Below are positions 19,667-27,500 of a DNA stretch of 27,500 bases, piece by piece. The notes below the pieces were generated by a model. That model saw only the letters and a program-made list of their open reading frames with translations. It was not told the DNA's origin and ran no database searches. The stretch spans positions 42,745 through 70,244 of the forward strand of contig JAHBMJ010001262.1 of NCBI GenBank assembly GCA_018398765.1, written 5' to 3'. Positions within the stretch are counted from its first letter, which is position 1; each line of letters opens with the position of its first letter. The translations under genes and the position numbers were made by a program. Source of the DNA: Chromera velia. Lineage: Eukaryota; Sar; Chromeraceae.

Positions 19667-21484
19667 ATGCAAAAGATGCGCTTGTGCATACCGGAGACCC
19701 ATCAAAAACTTGCCGTCTCCTTTTTGCGCTCTGCAGCAGAAGATGGAGAGCAGTCTCTTCAGACAGTCACATTGGACAGCAGCGGCAAGCAACCGCCCGA
19801 CGGTCCTGGTGTCTCTTTACCCTTCCATACGGCGCTGCTGTGCGGCTGCTCCCCGGTCTTCAAGGCGATGTTCTCCCGACCCGAGTTTGAAGAATCCAAA
19901 GCCAAAAAGGTTAGGTGTACGGCATGCGGTGAGGGACTCAGCGTGCGTGACTGATTGACCGCTTGGCTAGCTGACTGTTGAATGAGAAAGGAGAGAATGT
20001 GGATGAATGAGGGGATGGATAAGCGGATGAATAGATGGATAGGTGGGTGCCGCACAAGAATGGACTACATCGCAGAAAGATCCGATCGCAGGATCTTGCA
20101 GTGACGATCCTCAGCATACCAACGTCTTTCACAACGATCACAGAGTCTCTACGGATTCTTTCTCGTCTTCAGCTGCTGTGTGAGCTTTCAAGAAATATGA
20201 ATTCATTGCTGGAACCCGACGGATGCATATGGAGATGGATGGATGCATGGGGAGGGATCGGTGTATTGGCAAGCGAGTGGATTGTTGAAAGGATAGGTAG
20301 GGAAATGTAGATAGATAGATAGATAGATAGATAGATACATAGATAGATAGACAGACAGATAGACAGGTAGACAGATAGATACATAGATAGATAGATAGAT
20401 AGATCTAGTAGATAGATAGATAGATAGATGGATAGATAGATAGATAGATGGATGGGTTGGTGGGTGGGCGGGTGGGTGGGTGGATGGATGGATGGATAGA
20501 TAGACAGATGGATGGACAGATAGACAATCCCATACAGAAAGCCAGCTACATGTACAGATAGATGAATGGAAGGATAGATGAAAGAATGAAAGAATGCTTT
20601 GCTGGCTGGACAGATGGTTGGCTCGGTGGCTCGGTGGCTCGGTGGCTGGTTGGCTGGCTGGCTGGCTGGCTGGCTGGCTCGATACGCGAAGAGAGAGAAA
20701 CACAGGCTCGACGCTCGCTTTGTTTTTTGAATGAATGCAAAATGGATCGACGTAGAAGTTGCGCTGAATGGTTGAAAGGATGGGTAGGGAAATATGGAAA
20801 GACGGACAGATAGATAGATAGATAGATGGATAGACAAATGGATAATACCATACAGATCGCCAGCTATATGTACAGATAGATGAATGCAAGGATAGATGAA
20901 AGAAAGAGTGCTTTGCTGGCTGGACAGATGGTTGGCTCGGTGGCTGGCTGGCTTGCTCGATACGTGAAGAGAGAGAAACACAGGCTCGACGCTCGCTTTT
21001 TTGAATGAATGCAGAATGGATCGACGTAGAAGTAAACACCTGGGTGTGTTGCTAGATGGGGAGATTTCCCGCTGGACACACGGACGGAAAGACGGCTGGG
21101 CAGGTGGACTGCTGATTGGATAGACTGATGAGTGTGCTGGTTGTGTGGTGGAGTGTCGGGGTTGGTCCATATGGATGAATCAATGCATGGATGATGCGCT
21201 GTCTGCAGGCCACCCTGCAGAATATTTCAGCGGAGTGTTTAAAGGCCGTGAGGGACCTTCTTTACACAGGAAGCACGGATGTTGACCTCGACACTGCGGT
21301 CGCTGTTTTGGAGTTTTTCGATCAGTACGAAGCTCGGGAGGTCCTACAGGAACTGGAAAGGTGGGGCAAGAAGCTGTTGACTTCGGGTACAGATCAGGAG
21401 TCGCGAGATTCTTTGAAGGTTTTGCAGTTCATCAAGGAAGCAGAAATTGGAAAGGGGGATGACCTCCCTTGCTATCACGATTGA
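19667..21484 (+). CDS. BTB/POZ domain protein
   Basis: Exon 1 (19667-19909) ends at a GTTAGG donor. Exon 2 (21209-21484) begins after CTGTCTGCAG and ends in TGA, joined in phase 0 for about 172 residues. Exon 1 carries the BTB core SLPFHTALLCGCSPVFKAMF, with the conserved His of the 'FH...LaarSpvF' motif, then FEES. Exon 2 supplies the second half: ISAECLKAVRDLLYTG and a helical tail (VLEFFDQYEAREVLQELERW). BTB domains dimerise and often serve as Cullin-3 adaptors (known for the family). No kelch, MATH or other partner domain is visible. The ATG at 19667 is the first after an in-frame TGA at 19607. The product is slightly longer than a bare BTB domain. Its divergent neighbour encodes ankyrin repeats, another protein-binding fold. 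Confidence 0.8.
20282..21040. repeat. GATA/GATG/GGCT microsatellites and a duplicated block in the BTB intron
   Basis: The 1.3-kb BTB intron holds (GATA)n at 20309-20440, (GGTG/GATG)n at 20440-20510 and (GGCT)n at 20612-20680. A block of about 200-240 bp around 20522-20762 recurs at about 20829-21034, sharing AGCAAAGCACTC-type words, CTGGCTGGACAGATGGTTGG and GAGAGAGAAACACAGGCTCG. The long Ser/Ile/His/Pro-rich reverse frames here are repeat artefacts. Confidence 0.9.
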
Positions 21485-22537
21485 AACTACTAGCTCGCTC
21501 AAAACATCGGCGCAGTGTAGTGTAGTTGTAATAACAGTCTGTTTTCCAAATTTAAAAATGTTCCGTGCTCCTCCAGACTTAATGGTAAGTCATAAGAAGT
21601 CGAAACGGAAGAATATAATTAGAATGAGAGCCGAATATATCAATTTAGGATTCGATCAATATTGTTGATGTCGGTAAAGGTTGATTCAAGTCACTTCAAG
21701 CCGACTCTTCCATGCAGAAGGTAGCAGCAGGTAAGTCAATTCGATTTGGAATTCAATTTTGTCAAGATCCGAAATTCAGTTTTTAACCGATTCTTCCCTT
21801 TCTTTTTTTCAAAGTTGCATCTCATGCATGTCTCCTCCAAACTTTATCAACTGTGAAAGTGTATCATCAATTTCATTTTTGATAGACTTTGATTTTTTAT
21901 AGTATATCGAATTTTGTATATATACTTTGTTATCATCGATTAATTGTTTTTTCAACCCGATTAATCATGTAGCTTTATCTACAGCTCTATGTCAACTGGA
22001 TTAATTAGCTTCATATCAACCCACTCAATCGGCCTCAGGCTTGTCCCAACTCAATCGATCGGTCTTATTTTTTTTTTTTGAGTATTTAACTTTTGTCTGT
22101 TTCATCAACTGTCTCATCTTGTATGAATCAGACTAGCAAATAAGTTAAATTAGAACAAATATTCTTTTTCTAAGGTCCATCTCTTTTTAATTCTAGGTAA
22201 TTCTAGAGCGATCGTCAATTTGATCACTGTAATGATTCTATTCTCATAATTCTTTTTTAAACTTAGTAGAATCTAGTATCCATAAGAAGTAGAACAGAAC
22301 ATATCCGGCCTTCTCGTTGAAGACGGCATTCCACGGCCGTCTAGACAACAGAACGTATATCCGTTCTCGCTTATCAAAGTCAGACTGATCCACTTGACGC
22401 ACGCATGCAAAGAGCGCCCGCGCCCCCGCGCGTCTACGCCCCCCCTGCTACAGCTCAATCTTTGGCAATGCATGCATGCATTCACTAAACCTGGATCTGA
22501 ATGAAGCACAACGGTCAACAAAAGGCCCTCCCATCTG
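21485..22537. other. AT-rich intergenic region
   Basis: No convincing gene. Strongly AT-rich from about 21700 to 22270, with repeated TCAATCGATT/GATTAAT-like words and a T-run at about 22069-22080. A TGCATGCATGCA run is at about 22468-22480. Confidence 0.5.
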
Positions 22538-22887
22538 TTACTGCTCTCTTTTTATTGCACTTTCAGTGTGTCTTTGGCTGTTAAGGGGGATTGTGATTTG
22601 AAATGCATTCCCGCCGAATTTGACAGTGTTCTGCACGCTGTCTGTTGAGTGTCGCTCAAAATGTCTGACCTTCTTCTTCACATAGTCTCCTTTCTCGTGA
22701 AACCATCCATCCTCCCAAACCACTGTGCTGATTCTCTGTATTGGAAAATCCAGTGTTGCCTTTCTTGGCGGACATGCGGAGTGGCGCAGGACAATGAATG
22801 TGAAGTACGTTGTCCCAGTCGTGACTGCAACTCTTTTCGAAGGAATTTTGAATGTTTGTTTTTCAAATCTTTCCAAAGGGATGCAAG
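22538..22887 (-). CDS. Candidate terminal exon, unrecognised protein
   Basis: After a CTTCAG acceptor on the minus strand, one frame stays open for about 116 codons to a TAA at 22538. It includes KRVAVTTGTTYFTFIVLRHS, STVVWEDGWFHEKGDYVKKK and FGGNAFQITIPLNS. Alternating hydrophobic residues suggest beta strands, and the sequence is not repetitive. Against it, an AATAAA word lies inside the frame just before the stop, and a second minus frame is also open as far as 22678. No family recognised. Confidence 0.4.
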
Positions 22888-22899
22888 CTGAAGACTAAG

Positions 22900-23172
22900 G
22901 CTGTCAGTCGTGTCTTGTCCTTCTCTGTTTTTTTTTAGTTTCACATGTCTCATCTCTTTGGCCGTGACTGCTTCATCGAACGCTGTGTCCCTTTTCATTT
23001 CATTCATTTCAGGCTTAAAGTTTATCTGGGAAAGCAACTGCCATGTATATATGAGTCCATTTTTTTCACCACCTCCTCCTATTCTATCATCCGAGCAACC
23101 AACTCCCGGTTTCCTTTGAAAAATGCAGCTGTCTGCCTTCTCCATTTCTTCATGGAGGTACCAAAAACTCAT
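22900..23172 (-). CDS. Candidate exon, unrecognised protein
   Basis: Minus-strand open segment reading ...GLIYTWQLLSQINFKPEMNE... and FDEAVTAKEMRHVKLKKNRE. It has good amino-acid mix for a real protein and lies just upstream of the candidate exon ending at 22538, so both may belong to one gene. Splice borders are not settled and no domain is recognised. Confidence 0.3.
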
Positions 23173-23481
23173 GTTGATTCACGGAGCGCTGTCTGTGCCT
23201 TCTTCTGTCGACTCGATTGCCCAAACAACAAAATGTACATAAGTATGCTTTCCCAACCTTCGTTTGCACGACGTCGTTTTTTTCCTTTCTTTCGTCTCTT
23301 CAAAGTGAGTTGAACAATCAAATTCTTTTCCATTCATGCAGAACCGGCTCCTCCTCTATTCTTCATTCATAAAGGCCATTATGTTGGTCGTGGCGTCTCT
23401 CCCTGATCCCCCCTTCCGTTTCGTTCGACAGTCATTGAAGCAACAGACTCTCTATTCATTCAGCAAATTTTCTTTTGATTC

Positions 23482-23670
23482 CTACACCATCGTCTCCTTC
23501 CTCTCCCATTCTCCAGCAGGCAGATTTGTTTTCATCCATGCAACGCCGTGTCCTTCCTTCAGCATCAGGAAATCACGTCTACTTCGGAAGATATTTAAGC
23601 AACCGTCTTTCCTCCGAGCATTCAGGTAAAAAGGCACTTCTGCCTCATTTTCTATACCCGTAATGCTCAT
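23482..23670. other. Exon-like segment, strand unresolved
   Basis: On the + strand a CCAGCAG acceptor leads into ADLFSSMQRRVLPSASGNHV... ending at a GTAAAA donor near 23627. On the minus strand the same DNA reads NARRKDGCLNIFRSRRDFLM and GHGVAWMKTNLPAGEW. Both look protein-like. A + strand segment follows at about 23752-23890, after TTTTTCAG, with GTAAGT at 23894. I cannot choose between them. Confidence 0.25.
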
Positions 23671-24560
23671 TTAAAGACCACTCTCCATTTGTTCATCCAA
23701 AAATCAGATTCACTCTTCTTCCTGGCCTCTTCTTTTTCAGGTCTACCACGTCTCGTATACGTCTCGTTGTTCTGTCAACTGCCCCGGGGAGGAAAAGCCA
23801 GAAGGACTCAAGCCGAATGAAGCCATCTGACGTCCTCTACTTCACTTCCTCTATCAGGGTCAGATCTTTGTCATCAACACGCAGGTCTAAATACGTAAGT
23901 CAGCGCACATGATCGTCGTTTTTCTCTCTGATAGGTCACTCCATTTTTCTGAGTGCGTAACTTCTTAAAGAAGTGACTTTTATGCCAAAAATTCGTGCCA
24001 CTGTTTTGCTTTTCTCATTTTTCAAGTGCTTTGTGCTTAAATCCTTCATCTGCCCACACAACTTCTATTCCATTTCATTGAGCCCCTTATAGTTTCTTAG
24101 GCACACCTGGTGCACAGGAGGCAGAAGACAATGAACGCTCATGCATTCTTGAATCCTCTCCACACGACTCCTTTTTTCATTCTTATCTTTGTACATGGAC
24201 AGGGACACATATCATCTCTGTGTGCGTTTTGTTTGCGTCAACATGTGAGCGGACAAGGACCGATGTGAGTGGTCATGTGTGCCTTTGTATACTCGATCGT
24301 GTCGACGTAGAGGCCAATGCAAGAGATGCCAACAACCTTGTGGTGTGCAGAGGTGCTTTTTGCGTGCGATGCAACACAGTTTCTCTCCCTTTCTTGCTGT
24401 TTCTTCTTTAACATTTCCACCCAATGTCCGGACCATGTATGGATATGTATGAATGCACTGAGACACTCTCTTTTGCGTGTCAACGTCCCGGCGAGCCAGC
24501 AGGGATCCAGCAGGGAATTTTCTCGCACAGTCTCATATTGGCTGGTCCTTGTCTACAGGT

Positions 24561-24801
24561 GATCAGGCTGCAGACAGAGGGACCATCTCGCCGCGGCAGC
24601 ACAGCAGGTGCAACTCAGCAGGAGTCCGGACCGGGATTTGTCGTTCCGTCAGACAGTGGGACTGCCTTTGACGGAAGACTGGGTCGCATGTGCTTGCAGG
24701 CAGCCTCCTCCCACCATAGGCGGCCCCCTCCCCCGTCTGGTCTCTCTGAGGAGACCTCTTGGTGGTCAGCCTGCATGTGCAGCGAAAAAGTGTTCTGACT
24801 G
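24561..24801 (+). CDS. Candidate exon, unrecognised protein
   Basis: After CTTGTCTACAG a + strand frame stays open: VIRLQTEGPSRRGSTAGATQ, then ESGPGFVVPSDSGTAFDGRL, with TGA at about 24799-24801. It may be spliced earlier at one of the internal CAG|GT sites. It could be an upstream exon of the USP14-like gene or a separate gene. It shows no ubiquitin-like or USP motif. Confidence 0.3.
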
Positions 24802-25260
24802 AAGGCTTGTCACTTCAACCCGTTTCAACCGGTGACCCATCTGAGCTTGCAGTCTGCTTTCCTTCGATCAGCTTGTGTTCAGATGGGTGTATCTATAGGA
24901 AGTCTAAATCTCTAGCTATCAACTTAATTGACTCGGCTGCGTGTTTTTCCTTGTTTTCCCGTTCATCTTTCTTGTTGCCTTTTCTCTGAAATACCGTCCG
25001 TCTTTGTAGTCCTGACAGCTCTATCTGAACATCTTTTCACTCTTACTCTGTGTGTCTCCTCTCTGCGTCGGTGCGAACCTCTCGGCCGACATTACTTTCT
25101 GGTTTTATTCTTAATTCATTTGGGGCAGGTTCTTTCCATTTCCCTCACGCTGCCCTTTTCTCTCTACAGTACGTGCTTTGCATCGCTCCTTTGTTTCCGC
25201 TTGTATTTCAACCATCCCTCGATCCCTCCCTCCCTCCCTCCCTCCCTCTGTGTGACTGCA

Positions 25261-25353
25261 GGACGACTGCAATTCTCCCTGAGGCTGCGAGGGGTTGATC
25301 GACAGACAATGCCTTCATCCGCAGCGGCATGCAGAGCTACAACAAGGAGGTCA
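25261..25353 (+). CDS. Candidate upstream exon of the USP14-like gene
   Basis: After TGTGACTGCAG, or an internal TCGACAG acceptor at about 25309, the + strand reads NAFIRSGMQSYNKE followed by a GTCAGC donor. In USP14/Ubp6 proteins a segment of this kind (helix with ...SYN) lies between the Cys box and the FPQFA motif found downstream at 26526. That positional argument is the only support, so it is tentative. Confidence 0.25.
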
Positions 25354-25551
25354 GCAAGAGGTCGAGCACTTCCAGCTTGCTATTCATGGCAAACGAGACC
25401 CCTTTCTACCTCGTCATCGTATCACTCCTGTCGATCTCTGACTTCGAAATCGATTGGCTTAATCCAACCCTTTTTTTTGGCTTTTCTTTCCATGCAGGAG
25501 AGCATCGATCGCTGCATGCTGTTATAATTCTCCACTAAGAGAATTAAGGAA

Positions 25552-25907
25552 TCAATGCTCGATCGTTCCCCATGCATCCTTTCTTTCCTCGGCCACATGT
25601 GCGAGAAGCAAGCAAGGTTCGATGTTGGAACAACAATACTGTTTCTGTTTGCAGGTGTGACAGAACGAGTGGGATCCTCGGACGCCTTCAAAGGTCAGGG
25701 TCAGAGCAATCAGACTTGCAAGGGCTTGCAATAAGCGTGTAGACTGTTCCACTTCTGTTCTCTGCTCTTTAGTGAGGGCCTGCTTTAGTGCTTTGCACAC
25801 GTTGAAGCGCTTCTGGCAAGTAAGCCCTCTCGCATCAAGTCTTCCGTTGTATGAGCCGTCGTGGGAGTCTGGAAGTGAACTGGGTCGATTACATGTCGGC
25901 TCAGGGA
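25552..25907 (-). CDS. Candidate minus-strand exon with a cysteine cluster
   Basis: A minus-strand frame is open for about 118 codons from near 25907 to a stop at 25552. It contains LTCQKRFNVCKALKQALTKE, a leucine-rich helical part (STRLLQALASLIALTLTFEG) and SHSFCHTCKQKQYCC, a CxxC...CC cluster. Composition looks protein-like. It lies opposite the presumed 5' part of the USP14-like gene, so either it is an antisense/nested gene or the frame is fortuitous. No family is recognised. Confidence 0.3.
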
Positions 25908-26441
25908 GTTAGTAAGCTCTTTTTGTCGGTTCTCTGGAGCGAGCTGTCGGCACATTCGTTCGGAACGGGGTGTGTTGTGCGGGAAAGAATCGCATGCAAC
26001 ATCACAAGACCTGTTTGGGCGTTTGTGTGCATCGGCTCGTCAGGTAGAAGCAATTCTGTGCCTGGATTTGAGAAGACAGAGAATGGTATTGAGTCTGTCG
26101 GCTGTCGTGCCCTCGTGAAGGTTCCTCTCCCATGGTTGACGTATGTCAGCCCTCTGGGTTGGTGAATCGGCACTTGGGTCGCAGTCTTGCAAGCGTTGCG
26201 AGCGCTCTTGTTCGTGAGCTTGTGACCTCCTTGGTCCAGACTCGATGCCATAGAAGCTCGCTATGACAGTCTTACATGTGGATCTAATCCTGTGTTACCC
26301 ACTGCAAACTCTCCTCATTTCACTCTGAGCTCAGCTCTCTCGTTGCTCGGTCTCCTCTCTTTCGCTCACTTTACTCTGAGCTCAGCTTTCTGTTTGCGCA
26401 GTTTCCTTGTCTCACTCTGACCCCAACCTTCATGGTTGCAG

Positions 26442-27500
26442 GGACGACGAAACTTCTGAGTCAGAGGACATGAAGAAGCAGAAGAAGATGACGAAGAAGA
26501 TGGGGCCTCTTCCGAGGGGTAGATTCCCCCAATTTGCGCAAACAACCTCAGGAGGTCAACCCATGCAACAGGACAGTGCGGAAATCCTTCAGTGTCTGTT
26601 TGAGTCCCTTGTGCGGAGCACCGAGACTCCTGGTCGAGGCACTAACCTGGTAGACAAACTCTTCCGGTTCAACCTGCACGTTTCACTGAAGTGTCTCGAG
26701 AACGCGACAGAAAAACCCACAACCGAGACTAGCGCAGTGAGGAAACTCTCAGCATTCCCAGGCGATCGGGTCAAGCCCATCGACCATCTCCACCAAGGTC
26801 TCTCCCTCTCCCTCGATGAGACCATAGAGAAGGAGTCGCCCTCTCTCGGGAGAACGGCCGCCTACTCCAAAGTGGCCAGAGTCACCTCGCTGCCTGAGTA
26901 CCTGATCATCCATTTGGTCAGTCAGTCAGTCAGTCAGTCAGTCAGTCAGTCAGTCAGACGCTCCTCTCTGCCTGTCCATCTGTCTGCCTGCCTACCTACA
27001 TGGCTTCCTTGCTCCCTGTGTGCTTGCTTTCCTTTCTTTCTATCTGTTTCTGAGTCGGTGAACTCTTTCTTAGCTTTTGCATGTCCTTCTTTCTTATCTC
27101 TTTCCCGTCCGTATTGTCTGCCGTGGGTGTGTGTCCCTTCCACATTCTGTTGTCGGTTGCTTGATCTTTGTTCGTCTGCATCGTTTCTACGATTATGTGA
27201 AGTCTTCACTGTCTGCCTACTTTGGGGGGGGCGATTGAACAGAAGAAGACAAACACGACGGGGGGAACAGAAGCTTATGTGGATGTAGATAGATCGCCCT
27301 TTCTGTATCTCTCTCCTTCTCTCTCTTTCTCTCCCTCTCTCTCTCTCACACACACTTCTGTCATTTCGTCCTCCACTCAGACGAGTGTACTTCCATTCCG
27401 CTGCATGTCTTTGTGCAGGTGCGGTTTGAGTGGAAGAAGGCCGAGGAGCTTGCCCCCACAGACGCCTGCAAGACGAAGATCACTCGTAAGATGACCTTCC
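26442..27500 (+). CDS. Ubiquitin-specific protease of the USP14/Ubp6 type (partial, runs off right edge)
   Basis: Exon 26442-26916 follows ATGGTTGCAG and ends CATTTG before GTCAGT. The next exon starts at 27419 after TTTGTGCAG (VRFEWKKAEELAPTDACKT...), joined in phase 0, and continues past the window. Family hallmarks in order: FPQFAQ, QPMQQDSAEILQCL (the USP 'QQDAxE' motif), a LFRFNLHVSLKCLE region, GLSLSLDETIEKESPSLGR, and the LPEYLIIHLVRFEWKK strand that precedes the catalytic His box. USP14/Ubp6 binds the proteasome and trims ubiquitin chains from substrates (established for the family). An acidic/lysine-rich insert (DDETSESEDMKKQKKMTKKM) precedes FPQFAQ. The catalytic Cys box (NLGNTCY-like) and the N-terminal ubiquitin-like domain were not found upstream in this window. 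The His box lies beyond 27500. Confidence 0.85.
26917..26956. repeat. (GTCA)10 microsatellite at the 5' splice site of the USP14-like intron
   Basis: Ten perfect GTCA units start exactly at the first intron base after the exon ending at 26916. Every unit but the last is followed by GT, so GTCAGT donor-like words recur every four bases. Confidence 0.9.
27300..27352. repeat. (CTCTCT)n / CACACA run in the USP14-like intron
   Basis: Pyrimidine-rich CTCT repeat followed by a short CACACA run, upstream of the acceptor at 27418. No coding seen. Confidence 0.8.

Noticed and set aside
19542-19958. A 138-codon + strand frame overlapping the first BTB exon
   Set aside because: It runs in another frame over the same bases; the BTB motif and the exon 2 join support the frame starting at 19667.
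20309-20450. CRISPR-like array
   Set aside because: The units are 4-bp microsatellites without unique spacers, in a spliced eukaryotic gene.
20169-21170. A 333-codon Ser/Ile/Leu/His-rich minus-strand frame
   Set aside because: It is the translation of GATA/GATG/GGCT microsatellites inside the BTB intron.

Overview
This is a stretch of nuclear DNA from an intron-rich eukaryote. Coding sequence is cut into short exons (about 50-475 bp) by GT-AG introns full of simple tandem repeats. Exons are G/C-balanced, intergenic DNA is AT-richer, and TGCATGCA-type words recur. The style resembles a free-living alveolate such as a chromerid alga, but that placement is a low-confidence guess; no marker gene here fixes the taxon.

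Layout, left to right. (1) 1-693: likely 3' exons of a + strand gene running in from the left. (2) 1159-4848: a complete + strand gene for an unrecognised small basic protein, with an RS-like stretch and a C-terminal SUMO-type motif; its introns hold a (CTGT/CTGC)n array and a 270-bp purine (GAA-like) tract. (3) 4849-6182: AT-rich intergenic DNA with two short palindromes. (4) 6183-11105: a putative LTR-type element in minus orientation. Its two ~480-bp direct repeats begin TG, end CA and have a 4-bp ATCT target duplication outside. The interior has no recognisable polymerase but several exon-like fragments. (5) About 11330-13290: a foldback (long inverted repeat) element that encloses a 181-bp tandem duplication, a tRNA-like Pol III module and an intact 114-codon basic reading frame. 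(6) 13489-19277 (minus): an ankyrin-repeat protein in which every exon I could define is phase 0 and most exons are exactly one ankyrin repeat. (7) 19667-21484 (+): a single-domain BTB/POZ protein whose domain is split by a 1.3-kb microsatellite-filled intron. It is divergent from the ankyrin gene across about 390 bp. (8) 21485-26441: AT-rich spacer followed by a hard-to-resolve region with several exon-like segments on both strands. (9) 26442-27500 (+): the middle of a USP14/Ubp6-type ubiquitin-specific protease that runs off the right edge.

The BTB, ankyrin and USP14-like genes all belong to families common in ubiquitin/proteasome biology. That they act together is inference only. The most unusual structures are the one-repeat-per-exon ankyrin gene, the LTR-flanked block with nearly transition-only divergence between its repeats, the foldback element with cargo, and splice sites embedded in or next to tandem repeats.
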